47,845 bases of DNA from Prorocentrum cordatum (Eukaryota > Sar > Dinophyceae > Prorocentrales > Prorocentraceae). How positions within the stretch are numbered: the stretch's first letter is position 1; each line of letters opens with the position of its first letter. The position numbers were made by a program, and so were the translations under genes. The notes beneath the pieces are model-generated. The model searched no databases. It saw nothing but the letters and a program-made list of their open reading frames with translations, and was not told the origin of the DNA. Shown here piece by piece: positions 1 to 8,860 of this stretch. The stretch covers positions 64,001 to 111,845 of the forward strand of contig CAUYUJ010021033.1 in assembly GCA_963575745.1 (NCBI GenBank), read 5' to 3'.

Positions 1-120
1 AAACGAACTTCTGCGGGGATTCTGGAGCGGCGAAGATGGGCTGGTTGCAGGCACCACAACCGTCCGGCTTCCAATCTAAATCCCTATAGCTCTCAGAGAG
101 CTCTCCGGGAAATTTCGTTT
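1..120 (-). mobile_element. Partial, reversed copy of the stem-loop-rich element
   Basis: Read on the minus strand, this stretch matches the 3' part of the element at 5031-5663 (about 5558-5663), including the CCCC.CAGAA terminus and the CCGGAAGCC / TATAG / CAGAGAG blocks. The alignment reaches the element's 3' end at window base 1, so the element may end there or be cut by the contig edge. Beyond ~120 the sequence becomes the MITE-like repeat, so this fragment interrupts that repeat. It has no coding capacity. Confidence 0.6.
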
Positions 121-345
121 TAAGAACCGTTTTTTTTCTCACCTGTAGTGGGTATGCCGCGTGGCTGTGAAATTCCCAGGTCCTTAGCTGCAGCACTACT
201 ATCAAAATATTTGAGGGAATCGAGTTTCGATAAAAACCGAAAAACGTGATTTTCGATTTTTTCCAGCCCGCGCTTCAGCAATATATTAGAAGGTTTAGAA
301 GGTGTTTCGAGCAGCACCGTGCGAGGAACGAGCTCTACGGTCGCG
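121..345 (+). repeat. MITE-like ~356-bp repeat, left end missing
   Basis: Shares with the full copies the CACCTGTAGTGGGTATGCC block, the CCTTAGCTGCAG.ACTACTATCAAAA block and a terminal GAGCTCTACGG near 330-340. The left terminal repeat is missing, replaced by the reversed element at 1-120. Confidence 0.6.
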
Positions 346-376
346 GCGGTAACCTGGTTGACGGTTTACCGCCGGC
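343..376. repeat. Junction palindrome (example of a recurrent ~35-bp motif)
   Basis: Imperfect palindrome made of GCGGCGGTAACC, a short TGGTTGACG centre and GTTTACCGCCGGC. Similar copies lie near 751-786, 4635-4672, 4973-5011, 6420-6455 and 7311-7350. A degenerate copy lies near 6091-6113 and a right half near 19043-19070. Copies split by LINE-like insertions are at 2857-2882, 7736-7749 with 9204-9230, and 10752-10773 with 14302-14330. It nearly always marks the boundary between two different repeat modules. Confidence 0.8.
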
Positions 377-384
377 TCCCAGTA

Positions 385-749
385 CCTCGTAGAGCTCTTC
401 GGCATCGATGAGCTAGAGGAATTCCGGCGCAGGGTGCAGCTGGCTGGCCCAGCCGGCCCGGGCGGACAATGTGGGAACTTTCGGTCGGTCGGATGAAGAT
501 TGTGAGAGATTTGAACATTCGTTCTGGGAGCCGGTATTTTTCGCACCTGTAGTGGGTTATGCCGCGTCCGCCAGTTAAACCTTTCAGGTCCGTAGCTGCA
601 GTATTACTATCAAAACAATGGAAGGAACCGACTTTGGATGAAAACCGAAAAACGTGTTTTTTTTTTTCAGAGTTTTTCAGCTTACGCTTGAGAAAGCTCT
701 CTCCACGTGTTTGAGCACCTCCGCGCCAGAAAAAAAAAGCTCTACGGGG
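385..749 (+). mobile_element. MITE-like element, copy with both ends
   Basis: Starts with CCTCGTAGAGCTC (385-397) and ends with the inverted counterpart AAGCTCTACGGGG (737-749, three mismatches to the perfect GAGCTCTACGAGG). It is 365 bp long. The interior has the CACCTGTAGTGGGTTATGCC and GTCCGTAGCTGCAGTATTAC blocks found in all copies and has no coding potential. Full copies lie at 5735-6090 and 7378-7734. No clear target duplication was seen. Confidence 0.65.
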
Positions 750-799
750 CTCCCAGCGGTGACCTGGTTGACGGTTTACCGCGGGCTCCCAGTTCCGGG

Positions 800-1045
800 G
801 CGCTGGAGCGCTAGTTGGCAAGAAAAATCTCGACGGACCTTTTGGTGACTTTTGCTCGGTTGAAAATTAGGTTCTCGAAATTCAACGAGTCGTTAGATCT
901 CTAGTATTCTTTGCCGTGATATTCGATCTTATTCCCGCTCGCCGTCTCAATCTCAGCTCGATCGGGTATCTATTACTGCCAAAAAGCATCCCGGCGGTAT
1001 CGGCCGTTTCGAGTCATCTTGACACGCGTTGACGATTTCTGTACT
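800..1045 (+). repeat. Module B repeat, copy 1
   Basis: A ~250-bp module beginning near GCTAGTTGGCAAGAAAAATC and passing through TTGGTGACTTTTGCTCGGTTG, CGTGATATTCGATCTTATT and TATTACTGCCAAAAAGCAT. Related copies are at about 2890, 6465, 9437 and 14320. Each is followed by the ~177-bp satellite. I recognise no function. Confidence 0.7.
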
Positions 1046-2286
1046 TAACTCGAGATTTAGGACAGCTACAGAGCTGGTGCGCACAGAAACCGATTCAGAA
1101 TCATCAGGCGCGTTCATCTGAAGCATCTAGAGGTCTGAACTCAGTCTGCTACTCGAGCTAGGTCCGCGAAGCTATTCGTATTCTACCGATTTCTCGACAG
1201 ATGCTGTCCAAATTCGGCTCTTAACTCGAGCTGTAGGAGAGCTACAGAGCTGGTGCGCCCACGTAATCTACTCAGAATCATCAGACGCGGTCGTCTCAAG
1301 CATCTAGTGGTCTGAACTCGGTCCACTACTCGAGCTAGGTCCGCGAAACTATTCGTATTCGGAGAAATTTGTTGACAGGTGCTCTCGGTTTTCTGTACTC
1401 AACTCGAACTGTAGGAGAGCTACATAGCTTGTTCGCCCACGTAATCGATTCAGAATCATCATGCGCGTTCGTATGGAGCATCTAGAGGTCTGAACTCGGT
1501 CCACTACTCGAGCTAGGTCCGTAAAGTTATTCGTATTGTACGAATTTTCTTTGCAGCTGTTGTCGGTTTTCTGTACTTAACTCGAGCTGTAGGAGAGCTA
1601 CAGAGCTGATACGCACACGTACTCGATTCAGAATCATCAGGCGGGTTCGTCAGAAGCATCTAGAGGTCCGTACTCGGTCTGCTACTCGAGCTAGGTCCGC
1701 GAATCTATTCGTATTCTACAGTTTTTTTCGAGATGATGGTGAGTTCCTTGACTGAAGTCGAGCTCATCTAAGCTTCAGAGCTCTTTGGCAGAGAAATCGG
1801 GAGGAAATTATCAGACGCGCTAGTCTGAAGTATCTAGACGCTTGGATTCGGTCTGTTCTCAGCACAGAAGCCGAACAACTATTCATATTATGTTTTTTTT
1901 TCCTGGTGATGGAATGGTTTTTCTGACTAAACTCGAGCTGCAGATGAGCTCCCGAGCTCTTAGGCACAGCAATCGGAAGACAATCATGAGGCGCGCTATC
2001 TGATAGTATCTAGACCCCTGAAATCAGTTTTCTATCCGCGCTCGGGCTGAACAGCTATTCGTACTCTGCTAATTTCTTGGAGACGGTATTTGTTTTCTTG
2101 GTAAACTCGCGCTGCAGATGAGCTACAGGGCTGTTCTGTACAGCAGTTGGAAGGAAATCATCAGCGGCGCTAGTTGAATGTATCTAGACGGCTGCAATCA
2201 GTCTGCTATTAGCTCTCGGGCTGAACAACTAGTCGTACTCTGCCTATTCTTTAGAGATGCTACGTGGCAAGGAAGCTCTCCGAGTC
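1046..2286 (+). repeat. ~177-bp tandem satellite, block 1
   Basis: Seven successive units begin at a CTCGAG-like landmark at 1049, 1225, 1403, 1581, 1757, 1932 and 2106, giving spacings of 176, 178, 178, 176, 175 and 174 bp. The first four units carry GGTGCGCACACGTAATC and CTCGAGCTAGGTCCGCGAA (subtype 1). Later units carry GCTGCAGATGAGCT, TCTAGACGCCTGAA and GCTCGGGCTGAACAACTA (subtype 2). LINE copy A interrupts the end of the block. Confidence 0.85.
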
Positions 2287-2647
2287 CACAAGGGCGGACG
2301 TGCTCACTCATACTGCCCGAGAGGGCATCGACATATTTCAGGATTGTATCGGGCAGCAGCCCAACGAGTATTCGAATCTTTACAGGTATTGTGCCATCGA
2401 TTGTGGTTTCGATGGTGGAGTGTCGACGGCGGGTGGCGGAGTCGGTTGCTGGATTGATGTCGGTCGTGTCTCGCGGACGTGTCGTAAGCCGAGCTCCAGA
2501 GATATTGTTTGGACGGAGGTGTATAGTGCAGCTTTCTCTATCGACGACAATGCTTCAGTTACTGATGCCGAATTGTCGGCGATTGAACATATCATTGATG
2601 TTCTTCCACGGGTTCTACACACCTACTTTGAGCTTGAACTATTGTGA
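2287..2647 (+). pseudogene. LINE RNase H-like C-terminus, 5'-truncated
   Basis: The open frame ends at TGA 2645-2647. In order it contains a RADVLTHTA motif (Asp at 2297), then FDGGVS...GVGCW (Asp at 2411), then TDAELSAIEH (Glu at 2570). The protein is about 65% identical by eye to the C-terminus of the frame at 13560-14102. RAD.L..A is normally the last motif of a type I RNase H and DGG...E the first, so the order is the reverse of usual. The ATG at 2264 lies in flanking repeat and is not the native start. It has no intact upstream coding region and is presumably dead. Confidence 0.7.
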
Positions 2648-2812
2648 TTTGTGATGGCGTTGCTTTCTTCATACTTGTGTGTTCATGCATGCACGTGTGT
2701 CGAATAAGAGCTTCGCTTGACGGCCACTTGTTCGAAATAAGAGCTTCGCTCCCTGCCGCATGCGTGTGGTGGGCGGTTTGGCTCACCTGTATGTTGCCCG
2801 TTTCTTGCTTGC

Positions 2813-2838
2813 GACTGGGCCTGGCGGCCCGCGCAGTC
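2813..2838 (+). other. 3'-terminal LINE hairpin (copy A)
   Basis: A 26-nt stem-loop: GACT pairs with the distal AGTC, and GGGCC pairs with GGCCC around a TGGC loop, with a GCGC bulge on the 3' side. The same fold with different paired bases occurs at 14257-14282. It is followed directly by the GACCGCAAA tail repeats. Confidence 0.6.
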
Positions 2839-2889
2839 GACCGCAAAGACCGCAAAAACCAAGGTTGACGGTTTACCGCCGGCGCCCAG

Positions 2890-3135
2890 TTCCGGCGCGC
2901 TGGGGAGCTAGTTGGCAAAAAAATTCTCGACGGACTTTTTGGTGACTTTTGCTCGGTTGAAAATTATGTTCTCGAAATTCAACCATTCGTTAGAGCTCTA
3001 GTATTGTTTCCCGTGATATTCGATCTTATTACCGCTCGCCGTCTTAATCTCAGCTCGATCGGGTACCTATTACTGCCAATAAGCACTCCGGCGGGATCGG
3101 CTGTTTCGAGTCATCTGGACAGGTGCTGTCGGTTT
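2890..3135 (+). repeat. Module B repeat, copy 2
   Basis: Same module as 800-1045, following the LINE copy A target palindrome. Landmarks are CTCGACGGACTTTTTGGTGAC and CGTGATATTCGATCTTATTACC. Confidence 0.7.
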
Positions 3136-4634
3136 TCTCTTAACTCGAGGTGTAGGAGAGCTACAGGGCTGGTGCGCACACGTAATCGATTCAGAATCAT
3201 CAGGCGCGTTTGTCTGAAGCATCTAGAGGTCTGAACTCGGTCTGCTACTCGAGCTAGGCCCGCGAAACTATTGGCTGTTTCGAGCCATCTTGACATGTGC
3301 TGGCGGTTTTCTGTACTTAACTCGAGCTGTAGGAGAGCTACAGAGCTGGTGCGCACACGTAATCGATTCAGAATCATCAGGCGCGTTCGTCTGAAGCATC
3401 TGCAGGTCTGAACTCGGTCTGCTAGTCGAGCTAGGTCTGCGAATCTATTAGCTGTTTCGAGTCATCTTGACATGTGCTGTTGGTTTGCTGTACTCAACTC
3501 TAGCTGTGGGAGAGCTGCGGAGCTGATACGCACACGTAATCGATTCAGAATCATCAGGCGCATTCGTCTGAAGCATCTAGAGGTCTGAACTCGGTCTGCT
3601 ACTTGAGCTAGGTCCGCGAAACTATTCGTACTCTTAGTATTTTTTGGGGAGATGGTGATGAGTTTCTCGACTTAACTCGAGCCTCAGATGAGCTAGAGAG
3701 ATCTTTGGCACAGCAATCGGGAGGCAATGATCAGGCGCGCTAGTCTAAATCATCTAGACGCCTGAACTCGGTCTGCGATGGGCACTGGAGCCGGAAATCT
3801 GTTCGTACTCTCCAAATTTTCTGGAGATGATGGTTTCCTTGACTTACTTCGAGCTGCAGATGAGGTACAGAGCTGTTCAGCTCAGCAATCGGGAGCGAAT
3901 CATCAGGCGCGATAGTTCTAAGTATCTAGACGCCTGAAATCAGTCTGCTATCAGCGCTGGGGCTGAACAGCTATCATTTTTTTTTTTTTTTTTTTTTTTT
4001 TGGGGGGGGGTATATATATAAAAAATATTACTACCATTATTATTATTATTCTCCCAATATGGTGATGATTTGCTTGACTCCTACTCGAGCTGCAGTTGAG
4101 CTACAGAGCTGTTCGGCACAGCAACCAGGAGGCAATCATCAGGCGCGCTACTAGACACCTGCGCTCGGTCTGCTATCAGCGCAGACGCCGAACAACTATT
4201 CATGCTCTGCTATTTGTTTGGAGATGGAATTGGGTCTCTCGCCTTACCTCGGGCTGCAGATGAGCTCCAGAGCTCTTAGGCACAGCAATCGGAAGGAATC
4301 GATCAGGCGCGCTATTTGAAAGTATCTAGACGCCTGAAATCAGTCTGCTATCAGCACTCGGACTGAACAACTATTTGTACTCTGCTAGTTTCTTGGAGAT
4401 GGTAGTGGTTTTCTTGACTCAACTCGCGCAGCAGATGAGCTACAGAGCTGTTCAGCACAGCAGTCGGGACGGAATCATCAGGGGCGCTAGTTAAAAGTAT
4501 CTGGACGCCTGAAATCAGTCTGCTATCAGCGCTCGGGCTCAAAAACTATTCGTCTTCTGCTAATTCTTTGGAGATGGTATTGGTTTTCATCATTAACTCG
4601 AGCTGCAGATGAGCAAGGAAGCTCTACGAGTCTC
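3136..4634 (+). repeat. ~177-bp tandem satellite, block 2
   Basis: About eight units, with subtype 1 units first (starting near 3142, 3320 and 3497) and subtype 2 units after ~3670, the same order as in block 1. A poly-T/poly-G/TA insertion lies at about 3976-4060. The block ends at CAAGGAAGCTCTACGAGTC and an unoccupied copy of the junction palindrome. Confidence 0.8.
3976..4060. repeat. Poly-T, poly-G, TA and ATT low-complexity tract
   Basis: A run of about 27 T is followed by about 9 G, a TATATATA stretch and ATTATTATT. It lies inside a satellite unit. A similar poly-T run interrupts block 4 at about 10147-10170. Confidence 0.85.
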
Positions 4635-4689
4635 CCAGCGGTAACCAAGGTTGACGGTTCACCGCCGGCGCCCAGTTGGTCGACCGGAC

Positions 4690-4972
4690 CACGAAAGAAG
4701 ATGTGACGACTTTGGGTCGGTTTTGCGAAGATTTGAAAGATATTTGACCATTTATTTTGAGAAACCAGATTTTGCGCACCTGTAGTGGGTTATGACGCGT
4801 GTACCTGTGAAATTCTCGGGTCCGTTGCTGCAGTATTACTATCGAAACACTTGGTGGAACTAACGTTCGATAAAAACAGAAAATCGTGATTTTTCGAGTT
4901 GTTCCGCTCACGCTTAAGAAGCTTCCTTCATGTGTTCGGAGGAGCGCCGTGCGCGAAAAGAGCTCTACGAGG
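4690..4972 (+). repeat. MITE-like repeat, right end only
   Basis: Interior blocks match the family (CACCTGTAGTGGGTTATGACGCG, CCGTTGCTGCAGTATTACTATC) and it ends in a perfect GAGCTCTACGAGG at 4960-4972. The left terminal repeat is absent. The left boundary is a GGTCGACCGG stretch after the palindrome. Confidence 0.6.
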
Positions 4973-5013
4973 TCCCCGGCGGTAGCCTGGTTGTCGGTTT
5001 ACCGCCGGTTCCC

Positions 5014-5030
5014 GTCCCGGCAGCTGGTCC
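5014..5030. repeat. 17-bp direct repeat, left copy (putative target-site duplication)
   Basis: GTCCCGGCAGCTGGTCC, identical to 5664-5680. It brackets the stem-loop-rich element. Confidence 0.75.
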
Positions 5031-5663
5031 GGGGGCGCTTCCGGCACGCATCCACGCGTGCCTGCTCGCGTGCAGGCACGCGTGGAAGCGTGCCTGGCAG
5101 CGCTTCGGAAGCGCTTTAGGAGAGCCCCCCTGGGCTCTTCAGGAAAGCTTTTTCCGGATAGCCCATTTGTTGGGCTACATAGGGTTGTTAGAAGAGAATC
5201 CGGCGGGTGCGCGTGCATCGCCGCACTCCCACGCTCCCTGTTCCACGATCCCCGGAATGACCTGCCGGGGCTGGCAGCGTGTCCCGGAGCGCCTGTTCCA
5301 ATACGTTCCCGTAGAACGTGCTGCAGAGGCCTCGCGAAGCACCCCAGACAGCGTGCCCCCGCGCGTGCAGGCACCCGTGAAAGCGTCGCTGTCAGCGCTT
5401 CAGGGGCGCTTCAGAAGAGCATTCCAGCGACCCGCGAGCTCCGCCGCGCGAGGTTTCCAGCGCCACCACGCGTGCGTCAGGCTGTATTGCTTCGCTATCC
5501 GGGTTTTGGACACCAACAGATCTAGTGTGAGTGCTTCTTTGCTCTCCGGGTTTTTCCCCGGAGGGCTCTCTGAAATCTATAAGGTTTTAGATCAGAAGCC
5601 GGATGTGGAGGCGCGGCCAGCAGCTCCTTCACGGCGCTCCAGAATCCCCACAGAAACCTGTTT
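5031..5663 (+). mobile_element. Stem-loop-rich non-coding mobile element (633 bp)
   Basis: GC-rich insertion between identical 17-bp direct repeats. It contains a chain of perfect stem-loops: 5052-5085 (14-bp stem, 6-nt loop), 5099-5115, 5121-5138, 5159-5177, 5250-5270, 5303-5319 and 5544-5563. Direct motifs CGTGCAGGCAC and CGCTTC recur. A partial reverse-oriented copy lies at 1-120, so it has been multiplied. Open frames across it are compositional and I assign no protein. The long duplication suggests target-primed or endonuclease-linked insertion of a SINE-like element, but I see no convincing tRNA-type A/B boxes. Confidence 0.65.
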
Positions 5664-5680
5664 GTCCCGGCAGCTGGTCC
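5664..5680. repeat. 17-bp direct repeat, right copy
   Basis: Perfect copy of 5014-5030. After it the sequence continues toward the next MITE-like element. Confidence 0.75.
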
Positions 5681-5734
5681 AGGGTCTTTGTTATCGATGA
5701 GCTAGGGGAAGTCCCTCGGGGGATGGAGCTAGTA

Positions 5735-6090
5735 CCTCGTAGAGCTCGTCGGCGTCGATGAGCTAGAGGAATTCCGGCGCGGGGTACAGTGAGTTGGCCG
5801 ATCCGGCACCGACGGACAATGTGGAAACTTTGGGCTGGTTGGGCGAACATTCTGGGATATTTGAACATTTGTTTCAAGAACCTGTATTTTTCGCACCTGT
5901 AGTGGGTTATGCCGCGCCAGCCAGTGAAATTATCAGGTCCGTAGCTGCAGTATTACTCTCAAAACACTTGGCGGAACCGACTTTCGATAAAAACCAACAA
6001 CTGTTTTTTTCCGCGCTTTACAGCTAACGCTTGATGAAGATCCTTTCGTTTGTTCCGAGCAGCGCCGCACGAGAAAAGAGTTCTACGAGG
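5735..6090 (+). mobile_element. MITE-like element, copy with both ends
   Basis: 356 bp from CCTCGTAGAGCTC (5735-5747) to GAGTTCTACGAGG (6078-6090, one mismatch to a perfect inverted repeat). Interior blocks are shared with 385-749 and 7378-7734. It is preceded by GAGCTAGTA, as is the 7378 copy. There is no coding potential. Confidence 0.7.
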
Positions 6091-6124
6091 CTCCTGGCGA
6101 CGGTTGACCGCCGGCTCTCAGTTG

Positions 6125-6419
6125 GTCGACCCGACCATCAGAAAGGACAATGTGGTGACTTGGGCTCGGTTTTGCTGAGATTTGAAAGATATGTAACAAT
6201 TCATTCTCAGATATCAGGTTTTTACTCCCAGCGTTAGTGTTGAACATTTATTCTGAGAGAGAATCAGCTCTCTGGAGAGAGTTTTCTATCGAAACATTTG
6301 GAGGAACCGACATCAGGTTAACACCGAAAGATGCAAACTAGAGGTTTTTCTAGAAATGCTCCCAGAAGCTGTCTGCTTCGATTCTGAACACTCTTACGCG
6401 CGAAAGAAGCTCTATGAGG
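6125..6419 (+). repeat. MITE-like repeat, degenerate
   Basis: Weakly conserved relative that starts with TCGACCCGACCATC and ends with AAGCTCTATGAGG at 6407-6419, followed by a junction palindrome. Confidence 0.45.
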
Positions 6420-6454
6420 TTCCTGGCGGTGACCGGTTTGACGGTTCACCGCCG

Positions 6455-6680
6455 GCGCCAGTAATTCCGGCGCGCTGGAGGGCTAGTTGGCAAGAAAAAT
6501 CTCGACATTACTTTTGGTGACTCTTGCTCGGTTAAAAATTAGGTTTTCCGAAATTCAACACTTCGTTAGAGCTCTAGTATTTTTCCCGTGATATTCGATC
6601 TCATACCCGCTCGCCGTATAAATCTCAGCCGATCGGGTACCTGTTGCTGACAAAAAGCGTGCGGGCGCGTTCGTCTCCAG
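6455..6680 (+). repeat. Module B repeat, copy 3
   Basis: Begins with the GGCGCGCTGGAGGGCTAG leader, then TTGGTGACTCTTGCTCGG and CGTGATATTCGATCTCAT. Confidence 0.65.
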
Positions 6681-7310
6681 CATCTAGAGGTCTGAACTCG
6701 GTCTGCTACTCGAGCTAGGTCCGCGAAGCTATTCGTACTCTACCAATTTGTTTTCGAGATGATGATGAGTTTCTACATTAACTCGAGCTGCTGATGAGAT
6801 TGAGAGCTCTTTGGCACAGCAATCGGAGAGCAATCATCAGGCGCACTAGTCTGAAGTATCTAGACGCTTGAATTTGGTTTGTTATCGGCGCAGACGCTGC
6901 ACAACTTTTGGTTCTCTATTATTTCCTGGTGATCGAATTGGGTTTCTTGATTCAACTCGAGCTGCAGATGAGCTTCATAGCTCTCAGGCGCAGCAATTCG
7001 AATACAATTATCAGACGCGCCATTTGGAAGTCTCTAGAAGCCTGAACTCAGTCTGCTATCAGCGCTCGGGCTGAACAACTAGTCGTACTCTGCTAATTTC
7101 TTGGAGATGGTATTGATTTTCTTGGTTAACTCGCGCTGCAGATTAGCTACAGAGCTATTCAGCACAGCAATCAGAGGGGAATCATGAGGGGCGCTAGTTG
7201 AATGTATCTAGACGCCTGAAACGAGTCTGTTACCTTCACTCGGGCTGCAAAACCATTCGTGTTCTGCGAATTCTTTGGAGATGGTATGTGGCAAGGAAGC
7301 TCTACGAGTC
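6681..7310 (+). repeat. ~177-bp tandem satellite, block 3
   Basis: About 3.5 units, one of subtype 1 then subtype 2. Landmarks are CTCGAGCTAGGTCCGCGAA near 6712 and GCTCGGGCTGAACAACTA near 7064. It ends at GGCAAGGAAGCTCTACGAGTC and an unoccupied palindrome at 7311-7350. Confidence 0.75.
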
Positions 7311-7377
7311 TCCCGGCGGAAACCAAGGTTGACGGTTTACCGCCGGCGCCCAGTTCCGGCGCGGGGTGCAGCTAGTA

Positions 7378-7734
7378 CCTCGTAGAGCTCTTCGGCATCG
7401 ATGAGCTAGAGGAATTCCGGCGCAGGGTGCAGCTAGTTGGCGAACACCGGCCGGGCGGACAATGTGACAACCTGGCGTCGGTTTCTTGAAGATTGTGAGA
7501 GATTTGAGAATTTTTTTGGAAGCCAGTATTCTTCGCACCTGTTGTGAGTTATGCCGCGCCTGCCAGTCAAATTCTCATGTCCGTAGCTGCAGTGTTACTA
7601 TCAAAACACTTGAAGGAACCGGCTTTGGATGCAAACCCCAGATACGTGTTTTTTTCGAGCTTTTTGGCTCACGCTTAAGGAAGCTCCTTCCATGTGTTCC
7701 GAGCAGCGCCGCGCGAGAAAAGAGCTCTACGAGG
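7378..7734 (+). mobile_element. MITE-like element, best-preserved copy
   Basis: 357 bp with perfect 13-bp terminal inverted repeats, CCTCGTAGAGCTC (7378-7390) and GAGCTCTACGAGG (7722-7734). The right end abuts the junction palindrome into which the next element (7750-9203) is inserted. There is no ORF, so it would be a non-autonomous DNA element. The superfamily is not assignable without the target duplication. Confidence 0.7.
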
Positions 7735-8165
7735 CTCCCGGCGGTAACCGGATTTTCCTCCCTCCTCAGGGGTCTGGAGACTGGGGGCTCCCGTCGGGCC
7801 TTCGTCTCGAGCGGCATTGTGCCGTGCCTGCTGTTGGGTTCTCTTTACCGTGCACGGTGCTTCAGAGCTTGTTTTGCCTGAGTGCCGTACACGTTCATTG
7901 ATTTCGGTCAGTGATTTTGGTCATTGAAGAAGGAGTGCACATTGACCGTTGATAGTGTATTTAGCTGAACGATATTGTGGATCACGACGTCTTGGGTCGG
8001 ATTTAGAGAGACTGCCAGAGGGTGGGGCAAGTTCTTGATAGAGCTAGAGAGAGACTATTGGAGAGAGTATCGTCAACTCACGTGTCGGAGGTGTCGTTGT
8101 GCGAGATAGTCATTGAGGACACGCTGTTGGTGTGAGTGCAGACTGGGGATTGCCAATCGTTTGAC

Positions 8166-8423
8166 ATGGCGACGGCAGCTGATAGAAGGATGTCGGAGGT
8201 GGAGAAGATTAGCGAGAGGAAGAGGGCGAGTGTGGTGGCGGAGAACGGGGGAGGAGGGAGCTCATCGAACTCAGGGGATCTATTTGCAGAGTTCAGGAAG
8301 TTTCAGCAGATGTTGCCCGCGATCGTTTCGACGGCGGTACATGACGCGGTGGAGGGAGTTCGGCAGGATGTCAAAACAGTGGACAGTAAAGTGACACACA
8401 TTGGCGGCGGCGCTTTTCTTTGA
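8166..8423 (+). CDS. ORF1-like N-terminal peptide of element C (85 aa)
   Basis: The ATG at 8166 opens an 85-codon frame ending in TGA at 8421-8423. The N-terminus (MATAADRRMSEVEKI) is charged. A Gly/Ser linker follows, then a predicted amphipathic helix around FAEFRKFQQMLPAIVSTAV and DAVEGVRQDVKTVDSKV, like the coiled-coil starts of LINE first proteins. The frame ends abruptly in GGGAFL at the probable deletion joint. It lies between a leader and a 3'-UTR-like region inside a mobile element. I recognise no catalytic motif. It could also be a chance frame. Confidence 0.4.
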   Translation: MATAADRRMSEVEKISERKRASVVAENGGGGSSSNSGDLFAEFRKFQQMLPAIVSTAVHDAVEGVRQDVKTVDSKVTHIGGGAFL

Positions 8424-8456
8424 TCTTTCTGATCGATACTCATATGAATTCACGCA

Positions 8457-8860
8457 ACTTTTCGACGATGACAAGGAGACATTCAACATTGAGTCATTGA
8501 TAACTGATAATTGTTAATTCGTTGAATGAGGTCTTACTTTTCCTTGCCTCGAGTGGGGTGCATAATTCAGTGTGTATCCCGCAGTTCATGCAAGTTCGAT
8601 GGTGACAAGAAGACATTCAACTTTGAGTCATTCATAACTGATAATTGATAATTCATTGCATGAGGTCTTACTTTTCTTTGCCTCGAGTGGAGTGCAGAAT
8701 TTATTGTGCATCCTTCAATGCATGCAAGTTCGAGGATGACAAGAGAACGTTCAACATTGAGTCATTGATAACTGATAATCGATAATTGATTGCATGAGGT
8801 CTTACTCTTCTCCGCCTCGAGTGGAGTGCAGAATTCATTGTGTATCCTGAGAAGACTCGT
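8457..8860 (+). repeat. 134-bp tandem repeat, three units, in element C
   Basis: The landmark GACAAGGAGACATTCAAC and its variants begin at 8470, 8604 and 8738, exactly 134 bp apart. Each unit also carries ATAACTGATAATTG and GCCTCGAGTGG.GTGCA. The A/T-rich, stop-rich content suggests 3' UTR. Confidence 0.85.

Larger units (their letters stand above)
2287..2856 (+). mobile_element. LINE copy A, strongly 5'-truncated
   Basis: A ~570-bp 3' remnant of the same LINE family as 10774-14301. It keeps the end of the RNase H-like coding region, a ~200-bp 3' UTR with two AATAAGAGCTTCGCT repeats (near 2703 and 2739), a 26-nt hairpin at 2813-2838 and the tail GACCGCAAAGACCGCAAAAA. The 3' flank starts AACCAAGGTTGACGG, the same sequence that follows LINE copy B. 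The 5' flank stops at ...GCTCTCCGAGTC, so part of the target palindrome was lost on that side and no full target duplication remains. Confidence 0.8.

Noticed and set aside
540-660. Possible dinoflagellate spliced-leader RNA around GTCCGTAGCTGCAG
   Set aside because: Only CCGTAGC matches the conserved leader CCGTAGCCATTTTGGCTCAAG. The rest differs in every copy.
1046-2286. CRISPR-like array
   Set aside because: Units are contiguous 174-178-bp satellites with no constant short repeat or unique spacers, in clearly eukaryotic sequence.
1046-4634. tRNA-like or pol III promoter signals in the satellite (TCGATTCAGAATC)
   Set aside because: The word is a simple palindrome. No A box at proper distance and no cloverleaf fold was evident.
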